From: Dehalococcoidia bacterium
GTDB taxonomy: Bacteria > Chloroflexota > Dehalococcoidia > JACQUA01
Reading direction: 5' to 3'
DNA length: 13,233 nt
Assembly: GCA_030689845.1 (NCBI GenBank)
Contig: JAUYHV010000016.1
Span: forward strand, 1-13,233
The notes below the pieces were generated by a model. It saw nothing but the letters and a program-made list of their open reading frames with translations. It had not been told where the DNA came from and did not search any database. The translations under genes were made by a program, and so were the position numbers. Position 1 is the first letter of the stretch, and each line of letters starts with the position of its first letter. Below are positions 7,435 through 13,086 of this stretch, piece by piece.

Positions 7435-7454
7435 CCTCCGGGTTGGCCCGGGGG
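7435..7454 (+). other. GC-rich hairpin between genes
   Basis: CCTCCGGG (7435-7442) pairs with CCCGGGGG (7447-7454), with one T-G wobble, around the loop TTGG. No T-run follows, so it is more likely an mRNA processing or stability structure than a terminator. Confidence 0.4.
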
Positions 7455-7496
7455 AACACTCGGAACCGCTTCCCAATAATAATTCCCGTAAAAATG

Positions 7497-7505
7497 TGCT
7501 ATCAT
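7497..7505 (+). promoter_or_regulatory. Possible extended -10 promoter
   Basis: TGC directly followed by TATCAT (7500-7505) forms an extended -10 element 20 bases before the ATG at 7526. No good -35 box lies 17 bases upstream. It could give the 111-aa gene and those after it an internal promoter. Confidence 0.35.
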
Positions 7506-7525
7506 TTTATCAGGAAAAAAGGGCA

Positions 7526-7861
7526 ATGAAACTGAACGCTAACCTGATAAAATCCATTACTGCTGGGAAACAGGGCTGGAGCCGTGAGGAAATCAACTCG
7601 TGGATACGGGACAGTCTCGCCGATTTGAAAACTTCTTCACCGGAATTGTGGCAGTTTATCGACTCAAGCCAGGAAGATCTTTTTAAGAGTATCTGTAACG
7701 ATGGCAGCGACGAAAGCAACAGGGCATGCCCTGCCGACGAAGCCCGCCGATTTCTCCTCTTGCGACTCCTGGAACTCGCCGAGGTTTTCAACGCCCAATT
7801 ACAAATTGAGGAACTGGACAAATTATGGAAAACAGAAAAACACGAAAAAACCGGGGAATAA
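7526..7861 (+). CDS. Hypothetical 111-aa protein
   Basis: I do not recognise this protein. It is soluble, charged and predicted mostly helical. Its C-terminal part (about residues 70-105) alternates arginines, leucines and acidic residues (EARRFLLLRLLELAEVF), which suggests an amphipathic helix for protein-protein contact. The ATG at 7526 is preceded by AAAAAAGGG (7515-7523), a modest ribosome binding site with short spacing. An upstream GTG at 7382 would overlap the GalT-like gene and adds an implausible leader, so it was rejected. Its end overlaps the start of the flavodoxin-like gene by 37 bases, suggesting translational coupling and a shared process. Confidence 0.65.
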   Translation: MKLNANLIKSITAGKQGWSREEINSWIRDSLADLKTSSPELWQFIDSSQEDLFKSICNDGSDESNRACPADEARRFLLLRLLELAEVFNAQLQIEELDKLWKTEKHEKTGE

Positions 7862-8391
7862 CTCCGGTAGCCATGGTTATCTATGACTCCCTTTCAGGTC
7901 ATACCCTGTCCATGGCCAGGGCTATCGCCAGGGGCCTCCGACAGGAAGGCATAAAGGTCGAGGTAATCAAAACCACCGATGTCAAGCTGGACGACATGGT
8001 TAAAGCCGACGCCATCGTTCTCGGGTCCCCCGACTATTTCTGCAGCATGTCATACAAGATGAAGGCCCTCGTGGATGAGTCGGTCGTCCTGTTTCCGGGT
8101 AAGCTGAAAGACAAAGTTGGCGCTGTGTTCGCCTCAGGGGGGGGTATCGGCGGAGGGATCGAAACTACCGCCCTTTCCATGGCGCTGGCCCTGCTCATGC
8201 ACCAGATGGTTATCGTGGGCCACCAGTCCGGTTCCACCGGAGCTATATGCCCGGGAAAACCGGATGATGCCTGCCTCGAAAGCTGCCGGGAGTTCGGACA
8301 ACGCATAGCAAAAATAACCCTGTCACTGGTCAAACCGAAAGAAAATATTAAAAATGCAGCAAAATCCGGTCAGCGGGTGAGCGCCGGTTGA
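7825..8391 (+). CDS. Flavodoxin/WrbA-like flavoprotein
   Basis: This 188-aa protein has a flavodoxin fold. The first strand and phosphate loop read VIYDSLSGHT (18-27), matching the FMN-phosphate-binding loop. VLGSPDYF (65-72) corresponds to the second flavin loop of WrbA-type proteins. The segment GGIETTALSM with LLMHQMVIVG further on is typical of the WrbA/NADPH-dependent FMN reductase family. It probably binds FMN and carries electrons or reduces a quinone. The ATG at 7825 overlaps the upstream gene. An alternative ATG at 7873 would begin inside the first strand and is less likely. The basic N-terminal extension (ENRKTRKNRG) is unusual for the family. Its TGA overlaps the TTG of the next gene, implying coupled translation. 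Confidence 0.8.
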   Translation: MENRKTRKNRGITPVAMVIYDSLSGHTLSMARAIARGLRQEGIKVEVIKTTDVKLDDMVKADAIVLGSPDYFCSMSYKMKALVDESVVLFPGKLKDKVGAVFASGGGIGGGIETTALSMALALLMHQMVIVGHQSGSTGAICPGKPDDACLESCREFGQRIAKITLSLVKPKENIKNAAKSGQRVSAG

Positions 8392-8945
8392 AATCGACTG
8401 TTTCGTTTTTCACAATAGTCCTGGTTGTAGCCCTCTTCGCAGCTTTTACCTTCGCAGGGTACAGGACAAGCGGTTCCCTTTACTCTATTTCCATGCTGGA
8501 GGGCCTGGAAACAACGCTGGGCTTTCTGAAAGGGCTTGGCCCTATCGCTCTTCTTTTCGTTATATTCATCAATAATTCGGTTAAAGCCTTGCTGGTAATC
8601 CTCCTCGGTGTCATACCTTTTGTATTTCCTTCCATTTTTGTAGCAATGAATGGTTTTATCTTGGGGCTGGTCATTAATATGTCCGTTGCGTCCAAAGGGC
8701 TGGGTTTTACATTGATAGGACTGCTGCCCCACGGTATCCTGGAACTCGCCGCAACCCTTCTTGCAGCAGCCCTGGGTATACAGATGGGTCTTGCTTTAAT
8801 AAAAAGCCTGCGGCAACAAGAGGGCCAACTGGGACTTCAATACAGGAGGAGCCTGCGTATTTACTTTAAACTGATTTTACCGGCTCTTTTCCTGGCTGCA
8901 GTCATTGAAACCGCCGTCGGGCTTTTATTACTGCCATCACTGTAA
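8388..8945 (+). CDS. SpoIIM-family (DUF95) membrane protein
   Basis: This 185-aa protein has about five membrane helices and the family marks NNSVKALLVILLGVIPF (about 62-78), MNGFILGL and LPHGILEL (113-120). In sporulating Firmicutes SpoIIM is part of the engulfment complex with SpoIID and SpoIIP, but short relatives like this one are widespread in non-sporulating bacteria and archaea, where the role is unknown. The TTG start at 8388 shares bases TTGA with the stop of the flavoprotein gene, and GGGTGA (8375-8380) supplies the ribosome binding site. The immediate neighbours are not sporulation genes, so a housekeeping membrane role is as likely as sporulation. Confidence 0.75.
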   Translation: MKSTVSFFTIVLVVALFAAFTFAGYRTSGSLYSISMLEGLETTLGFLKGLGPIALLFVIFINNSVKALLVILLGVIPFVFPSIFVAMNGFILGLVINMSVASKGLGFTLIGLLPHGILELAATLLAAALGIQMGLALIKSLRQQEGQLGLQYRRSLRIYFKLILPALFLAAVIETAVGLLLLPSL

Positions 8946-8972
8946 GCCGAAAGGTAAAATAAGAGGTGTAAC

Positions 8973-9392
8973 GTGGTTACCGACAAGTACAGTTCAAAAC
9001 GGTTCGATGTCAGCGGGGAAGAAGCCATCGATACGGAAATCCTGGAAACTATCCTGTTCGAATATGCCGGGGCATCCACTGAAGTTACCTACGAAACAGA
9101 AGAATTCACCGCGGTCTGCCCCTGGACGGGATTACCCGATTTCGCCCACCTCAAAATAACGTATTATCCGGACAGCCTCCTGGTAGAGCTTAAATCCCTG
9201 AAGTATTATTTAACTTCGTTCCGCAACGTCGGTATCCTTCAGGAACACGCAGTTAACAGGATATTAAACGACCTGGTGGAGTTGCTTCATCCCTCCGCTA
9301 TGACAGTGGAGGCCGCGTACCTCGAAAGAGGCGGGTTGAAAACCAGGGCAGTCGCCAAGTATTACAAGCCGTCAACGCAGGGTGAAGCTTAA
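8973..9392 (+). CDS. queF: NADPH-dependent 7-cyano-7-deazaguanine reductase
   Basis: QueF reduces preQ0 to preQ1 in queuosine synthesis for tRNA wobble positions. At 139 aa this is the short unimodular form, similar to Bacillus YkvM. The catalytic cysteine (Cys49 in FTAVCPWTGLPDF) and its acid partner Asp56 are present. The family motif ELKSLKYY (72-79), which binds NADPH, is intact. The conserved glutamate aligns as Glu91, while the neighbouring histidine of the Bacillus enzyme aligns with Gln90. The GTG start at 8973 follows AGAGGTG (8962-8968). It lies 27 bases after the SpoIIM-like gene and is probably cotranscribed. No other queuosine genes are in the window. It converges on the EF-P gene with a 4-base overlap. 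Confidence 0.93.
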   Translation: MVTDKYSSKRFDVSGEEAIDTEILETILFEYAGASTEVTYETEEFTAVCPWTGLPDFAHLKITYYPDSLLVELKSLKYYLTSFRNVGILQEHAVNRILNDLVELLHPSAMTVEAAYLERGGLKTRAVAKYYKPSTQGEA

Positions 9393-9949
9393 CCTGCCCT
9401 CTCCAGGTACTCCCCGGTCCTGGTATCTATCTTGATTCTGTCACCGTTAGCTACGAAGAGCGGAACTTTGACTTCAAGGCCTGTCTCCATCCTGGCCGGT
9501 TTGGTCCCGGACTGGGCCGTGTCTCCTTTATAGGCCGGACCTGTTTCTTCTACTACCAGTTCAACGGTTATGGGCAACTCTGCCATAACCGGCACATCTT
9601 TATAGCTCAGTAACTGTATGTTGATGTTTTCATGCAGGTAATTAACATTGTCTCCCAGCAGGTCCCCGTTTAATGACAATTGTTCGAAATTTTTCACGTC
9701 CATAAAACAATAAAGGTCACCGTCCCTGTATAAATACTGCAGGGTTTTACCTTCAAGCTGCACCTTCATCAATTTTTCGCCGGGCTGAAGTGTTTTTTCT
9801 ATATTGCGCCCGTTTTTTATATTTTTAAACTTGACCTTGGCCATGGCAGCCCGTTGAGCATGTCGAAAGGGCGCGTATTCCGTAACCTGGTATATATCCC
9901 CGTCGATTTCAACCATAACCCCCTTTTTTAAGTCGCTGTAATTTATCAC
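9389..9949 (-). CDS. efp: Elongation factor P with an unusual tip loop
   Basis: EF-P binds between the P and E sites of the ribosome and relieves stalling at proline runs. The 186-aa product has all three domains: an N-terminal KOW-like domain (1-64), an OB domain with FEQLSLNGDLLGDN (about 88-101), and the C-terminal signature (GDTAQSGTKPA through KIDTRTGEYLER). The domain I tip, normally PGKG or PGRG, reads FRHAQRAAM (28-36). Gln32 aligns with the modified Lys34 of E. coli, and Arg33 is adjacent. Either an Arg or Gln tip acts here or the protein is a specialised paralogue. The start is GTG at 9949 with AGGAGA 6 bases upstream. An extended -10 promoter lies at 10001-10009. Confidence 0.9.
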   Translation of the reverse strand: MINYSDLKKGVMVEIDGDIYQVTEYAPFRHAQRAAMAKVKFKNIKNGRNIEKTLQPGEKLMKVQLEGKTLQYLYRDGDLYCFMDVKNFEQLSLNGDLLGDNVNYLHENINIQLLSYKDVPVMAELPITVELVVEETGPAYKGDTAQSGTKPARMETGLEVKVPLFVANGDRIKIDTRTGEYLERAG

Positions 9950-10000
9950 CCATTTTCTCCTGAAAACGAAATATTATTGCAATATTGTCTATGCCTTAAT

Positions 10001-10009
10001 ATTGTAGCA
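10001..10009 (-). promoter_or_regulatory. Extended -10 promoter of the EF-P gene
   Basis: On the minus strand TGC is followed directly by TACAAT (10001-10006), an extended -10 element. The -35 position has only a weak TCGTTA. The start codon lies about 50 bases downstream. Confidence 0.45.
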
Positions 10010-10109
10010 TTTTCCACCCATACTAACGATAGGGGCCAATATATGGGAGTGGGTGATAGCTTCGTCCTTCCGTGGTGGTCCTTCGCGCCTTTAATGCAAC
10101 CAAAACGTG

Positions 10110-10115
10110 TATAAT
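10110..10115 (+). promoter_or_regulatory. Perfect -10 box upstream of the regulator gene
   Basis: TATAAT occurs 46 bases before the TTG start of the response-regulator gene. No convincing -35 box lies 16-18 bases upstream, so an activator may be needed or the promoter is weak. Confidence 0.4.
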
Positions 10116-10161
10116 AAAAGCGCATCTGCCTCATTGGAATACTTGAAACAGAAATAGAACT

Positions 10162-10827
10162 TTGATATCGATATTAATATTCAGTCAGACAAATAATTAT
10201 CCGGACAGCCTGGCGCGTGACCTGACCCGGGAAGGTTTCTCTGTCAAAGAACTTCATAACCTTGATGATAAAGAGGCCGGAGAGAAACCTGATATAGTCC
10301 TGGTAGACATAGCCGCCGGGATGGCGGTATCGGAAAACGGAAGCCTGGTTACCGCATTAAAGGAAGCCTATCCAGTTCCCCTTCTCGTTCTTATCAGAAA
10401 GGAAAGTATCAAAAATATAGAACCGGACGCGGGCATTAACGACTTTATAGTTCTGCCTTACTATCTCCCCGAACTGCTGCTTCGTGTTAAAAAAGCCCTC
10501 TGGGAAAAAGAAAACATAACCAGCGAAAATATCATCAAGCAGGGGGACCTCCTCATAAACCTGTCCACGTACAGGGTTTTTATTGCCGGTACCCCTGTCG
10601 ACTTGACCTTCAAAGAGTATGAACTGCTGCGCTACCTGGCTGCCAACCCGGGGAAAGTGTTTTCCCGGGACACGCTGTTAAATAAAGTGTGGGGGTTCGA
10701 TTACTTCGGCGGCGACAGGACGGTAGACGTCCACGTCCGTAGATTACGCAGCAAGGTGGAAGATGCCACCCATTCATTCATTGAAACGGTAAGAAACGTG
10801 GGTTACCGGTTTAAGAAAAGCAATTAA
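10162..10827 (+). CDS. OmpR-type transcription regulator with degenerate receiver (GlnR-like candidate)
   Basis: This 221-aa protein has a receiver-like domain (1-115) and a complete OmpR/PhoB winged helix (about 124-219), with the recognition helix around RTVDVHVRRLRSKV. The receiver keeps the possible phospho-acceptor Asp49. It lacks the acidic pair (residues 8-9 are Ser-Gln), the conserved Thr/Ser (Ile78) and the conserved Lys (Leu98 in VLPYY). Phosphorylation-driven switching is therefore unlikely. Atypical OmpR-family regulators of this kind include actinobacterial GlnR, which controls amtB, glnK and glnA, and the same genes follow here. No histidine kinase gene adjoins it. The start is TTG at 10162, as for typical receivers beginning at strand 1, though the ribosome binding site is weak. 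A nitrogen-control role is inferred from context. Confidence 0.85.
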   Translation: MISILIFSQTNNYPDSLARDLTREGFSVKELHNLDDKEAGEKPDIVLVDIAAGMAVSENGSLVTALKEAYPVPLLVLIRKESIKNIEPDAGINDFIVLPYYLPELLLRVKKALWEKENITSENIIKQGDLLINLSTYRVFIAGTPVDLTFKEYELLRYLAANPGKVFSRDTLLNKVWGFDYFGGDRTVDVHVRRLRSKVEDATHSFIETVRNVGYRFKKSN

Positions 10828-10971
10828 TTTCGCCTTAACCACATATCAAGCGACGCCGTCTTTACGCTGCCCGTCTTTCCTGCTCCCGCAATCAGGTGAA
10901 ATCCACCGCATATCCAGACCCGGCTTTTAAAATCTCCCCATAAAAATACCCGGTATTCTGCTGTTTTTTGC

Positions 10972-11008
10972 GGAATATTTCAAAAATTCAATGCTTTTGT
11001 AATATTCC
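10972..11008. promoter_or_regulatory. Inverted repeat upstream of amtB
   Basis: GGAATATT (10972-10979) and AATATTCC (11001-11008) form a perfect 8-bp inverted repeat with a 21-base gap. The half-site centres are 29 bp apart, about three helical turns, which suits two dimers or a looped operator better than an RNA stem. A protein-binding role is inferred. Confidence 0.4.
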
Positions 11009-11042
11009 TGAAACATTTCCCCTGTAAACTGTTTCCTATAAA
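10999..11042 (+). promoter_or_regulatory. GlnR-box-like sequence and promoter of amtB
   Basis: GTAAT (10999-11003), six bases, GAAAC (11010-11014), six bases: this follows the published Streptomyces GlnR pattern gTnAc-n6-GaAAc-n6, with one mismatch at a weakly conserved position. A -10 box TATAAA lies at 11037-11042, and the expected -35 position (11014-11019) is poor and overlaps the box, as in activator-dependent promoters. A partly similar AAACTGTTTCC follows at 11026-11036. The match is short and could arise by chance. Confidence 0.4.
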
Positions 11043-11097
11043 CAAAAAACAATTGATATTTTCTTATGAAATTTAAATCCCCGACACGGAGGCAGAA

Positions 11098-12324
11098 ATG
11101 AACATAAACAGCGGTGATACCGCCTGGATACTCGCTTCGGCAGCCATGGTGCTGATTATGACACCGGCCCTTGGTTTCTTCTACGGCGGTATGGTCCGGA
11201 GTAAAAACGTCCTGGGCACCATCTTCCAGAGTTTCATCGTAATTGCTCTCATCAGCATCCAGTGGGTACTCTGGGGCTACAGCCTTGCCTTCGGTCCTGA
11301 TAAGTGGGGAATAATTGGCGGCCTGGAATGGGTAGGGCTAAGGGGGGTCGGGACCGAACCGAACGCGGACTATGCTGCCACCATCCCCCACCAGGCTTTT
11401 ATGGCTTTCCAGATGATGTTCGCCATTATTACACCGGCATTGATAACCGGGGCCTTTGCCGAGAGGATGAAGTTCAAGACCTTTCTTATTTTCATCCTTC
11501 TGTGGGCCACATTTGTCTACGACCCCATAGCTCACTGGGTGTGGGGCACCGGGGGGTGGTTGAGAAACTTCGGGGCGCTGGATTTCGCCGGGGGCACGGT
11601 GGTTCATATCAGTTCTGGGGTTGCCGCCCTCGTCGCAGCTTTTGTATTCAAAAAGCGCCAGGGTTTTAAAACTGAACCCATGGAGCCCCACAACATCCCC
11701 TTTATCGTCCTGGGTGCAGGCCTGCTCTGGTTCGGGTGGTTCGGTTTCAACGCCGGCAGCGCCCTGACCTCCGGGGCCCTGGCGGCCGGGGCTTTTGTAA
11801 CCACCAACACTGCCGCCGCCATGGGAGCCCTGACCTGGATGACCATGAGTTGGTGGCGTAACGGGAAACCCAGCGTAATCGGGGCTGCCGCCGGTGCCGT
11901 TGTCGGGCTGGTAGCTATCACCCCGGCTGCCGGTTTCGTTGGTCCCCTGCAGGCCATATTTATAGGTTTCGGCGCCGGCGTTCTGTGCTTCCTGGCAGTC
12001 CAGTTGAGAATTAAGCTTGGATGGGACGACTCTCTGGATGTCTGGGGGTGTCACGGGGTCGGAGGAACCTGGGGCGCCATTGCCACCGGACTGTTCGCCA
12101 CCACTGCTGTCAATGCGGGCGGGGCCGACGGGCTGTTTGCCGGTAACCCCCAACTACTTCTTGTCCAGTTTGCAGCTGTAGCCGTGACATGGATTTACTC
12201 TTTCGGGATTACTTTCCTGCTGCTCAAGATTCTCGACAGGGTTATGGGATTAAATGTCGAAAATGAAGCTGAAATGAAGGGCCTGGATATATCGCAGCAC
12301 GGCGAAAGTGCTTATCAATATTAA
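11098..12324 (+). CDS. amtB: Ammonium transporter Amt/AmtB
   Basis: AmtB is an inner-membrane trimer that conducts ammonium. The 408-aa protein has the standard 11-helix core and no cleavable signal peptide. Family landmarks are present: FFYGGMVRSKN (27-37), Asp162 in LDFAGGTVVH, and the twin pore histidines His170 and His319 (the latter in DVWGCHGVGGTWG). The C-terminal tail from about residue 385 is cytosolic and polar and would contact GlnK. ATG 11098 has GGAGG (11088-11092) 5 bases upstream. The glnK start follows 12 bases after the stop, so the two are cotranscribed, the usual arrangement in which GlnK blocks AmtB when ammonium is plentiful. Confidence 0.97.
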   Translation: MNINSGDTAWILASAAMVLIMTPALGFFYGGMVRSKNVLGTIFQSFIVIALISIQWVLWGYSLAFGPDKWGIIGGLEWVGLRGVGTEPNADYAATIPHQAFMAFQMMFAIITPALITGAFAERMKFKTFLIFILLWATFVYDPIAHWVWGTGGWLRNFGALDFAGGTVVHISSGVAALVAAFVFKKRQGFKTEPMEPHNIPFIVLGAGLLWFGWFGFNAGSALTSGALAAGAFVTTNTAAAMGALTWMTMSWWRNGKPSVIGAAAGAVVGLVAITPAAGFVGPLQAIFIGFGAGVLCFLAVQLRIKLGWDDSLDVWGCHGVGGTWGAIATGLFATTAVNAGGADGLFAGNPQLLLVQFAAVAVTWIYSFGITFLLLKILDRVMGLNVENEAEMKGLDISQHGESAYQY

Positions 12325-12336
12325 ATAAGGAGTATC

Positions 12337-12678
12337 ATGGAAAAAATAGAGGCAATAATCAGACCCGAGAAGCTGGAAGCGGTCAAGAACGCCCTGGCTG
12401 AAGCCGGTTTCATTGGTCTTAACGTCGTAGCCGTTACCGGCAGGGGTACCCAGAAAGGCGTCACCCACATAGGCCGAACGGGTGAAAAAATAACCGTGGA
12501 CATGCTGCCGAAAATAAAACTGGAACTGGTGGTAAAAAGTTCGGACAAGGACAGGGCCATTGAAACCATACTGGGCTCCGCCCGGACCGGGGTAATCGGC
12601 GACGGAAAAATTTTCGTATCTCCTGTCTCCCAGGTAATAAAAGTCCGCACCGGTGAACAGGGAGAAGAGGCTATATGA
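12337..12678 (+). CDS. glnK: PII nitrogen regulatory protein GlnK, tyrosine-free T-loop
   Basis: PII proteins are trimers that bind ATP/ADP and 2-oxoglutarate and plug AmtB with the T-loop. The 113-aa sequence has both PROSITE-type regions: the T-loop part GRGTQKG (35-41, with the 2-oxoglutarate-contacting Gln39) and the second signature TGVIGDGKIFV. The T-loop (VTHIGRTGEKITVD, 42-55) has Lys51 where the uridylylated Tyr51 occurs in proteobacterial PII and is one residue longer. The whole protein contains no tyrosine, so GlnD-type uridylylation is excluded. Regulation must come from nucleotides and 2-oxoglutarate or another modification. AAGGAG precedes the ATG by four bases, directly behind amtB. 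Confidence 0.96.
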   Translation: MEKIEAIIRPEKLEAVKNALAEAGFIGLNVVAVTGRGTQKGVTHIGRTGEKITVDMLPKIKLELVVKSSDKDRAIETILGSARTGVIGDGKIFVSPVSQVIKVRTGEQGEEAI

Positions 12679-12795
12679 TTCAAGCGGGTTATCCCCCGGA
12701 ATTCACGAACCTCGGTTTGCTACGTTCAATGTCTGCATGCTCTGCGATTTCTATAAAAAATATGATTTTCCGATTTTATTCAAAGGAGGCCGCTA

Positions 12796-12903
12796 ATGAA
12801 TCTGGAACTGTTATTTGCGAGCATCGTTTTCCTGGCCATGGTCGTTGCCTGGGTAACCCTGCCGTTAAAAGCAACCAACAACCCTGTCAGAACTGAAGAG
12901 TAA
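12796..12903 (+). CDS. 35-aa single-helix membrane microprotein
   Basis: This short frame has an ideal ribosome binding site, AAAGGAGG (12782-12789), six bases before the ATG. The product begins MNLELLFASIVFLAMVVAWV and continues with LPLKATNNPVRTEE. One hydrophobic helix (about residues 4-23) is followed by a short polar tail ending in two glutamates. It contains no glutamine codons, so it is not an obvious attenuation leader peptide. It lies 117 bases after glnK and 183 before glnA. I know no named family. The position suggests a small membrane subunit or modulator, for example of AmtB, comparable in kind to KdpF for the Kdp pump. Expression is strongly suggested by the ribosome binding site; the function is inferred. 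Confidence 0.7.
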   Translation: MNLELLFASIVFLAMVVAWVTLPLKATNNPVRTEE

Positions 12904-12937
12904 CTTCCCCGGGATCTGGGATATAAAAAAATGTAGC

Positions 12938-13015
12938 CCGGCATTTCCATGGGTAACAGGAAAAACGCCGGAATAAATCCGGCAGTACGATTCCCTGTTT
13001 CCTTTCGATAGGAAA
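12938..13015 (+). promoter_or_regulatory. Leader with alternative hairpins upstream of glnA
   Basis: GCCGG (12967-12971) can pair in two exclusive ways. With CCGGC (12938-12942) it closes a long stem whose inner part is TTTCC (12944-12948) with GGAAA (12959-12963). Extended by one base as GCCGGA, it pairs with TCCGGC (12978-12983) in a tight hairpin. A third hairpin, TTTCCT (12998-13003) with AGGAAA (13010-13015), has the hexaloop TTCGAT. Such competing stems suggest attenuation or protein-controlled antitermination, but no T-run terminator follows. Confidence 0.4.
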
Positions 13016-13031
13016 AGTGCAATAATACAAC

Positions 13032-13060
13032 TTGCCCAAAATAATTACCTCTCATACAAA
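13032..13060 (+). promoter_or_regulatory. Possible glnA promoter
   Basis: TTGCCC (13032-13037) and TACAAA (13055-13060) are separated by 17 bases, each matching four of six consensus positions. Transcription would start about 20 bases before the glnA start codon. If real, glnA has its own promoter downstream of the hairpins. Confidence 0.35.
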
Positions 13061-13086
13061 AAATATTTTATTAGAAGGAAAAACAT

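Larger units (their letters stand above)
10828..11097. other. Intergenic region between regulator and amtB
   Basis: This 270-bp stretch has no coding frame. Its left half (10828-10930) shows nothing recognisable. Its AT-rich right half contains the inverted repeat and promoter elements listed separately. No riboswitch or sigma-54 signature was found. Confidence 0.4.

Noticed and set aside
7382..7525. A 48-codon upstream extension of the 111-aa protein from GTG
   Set aside because: It overlaps the GalT-like gene, the GGAGGAGG there is one base from the GTG, and the extra residues show no structure.
6516..7526. A 336-codon open frame on the minus strand opposite the GalT-like gene
   Set aside because: The plus-strand frame has full GalT motifs and a ribosome binding site. 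The minus frame has no recognisable domain and is a shadow of the high codon bias.
10828..11097. Sigma-54 promoter or Bacillus TnrA/GlnR site before amtB
   Set aside because: No GG-N10-GC pair in the right context and no TGTNAN7TNACA match were found.
11338..12153. A 271-codon minus-strand frame inside amtB
   Set aside because: It has a glycine/proline/serine-rich, non-protein-like composition opposite a clear AmtB; it is a shadow frame.
12675..12896. A 73-codon frame whose ATG overlaps the glnK stop
   Set aside because: It has low-complexity, cysteine-rich content without a domain, and overlaps the 35-codon frame, which has the ideal ribosome binding site at 12782-12789.
12904..13086. A glutamine riboswitch in the glnA leader
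   Set aside because: The conserved bases of the known glnA motif were not recognised; only competing hairpins are visible.
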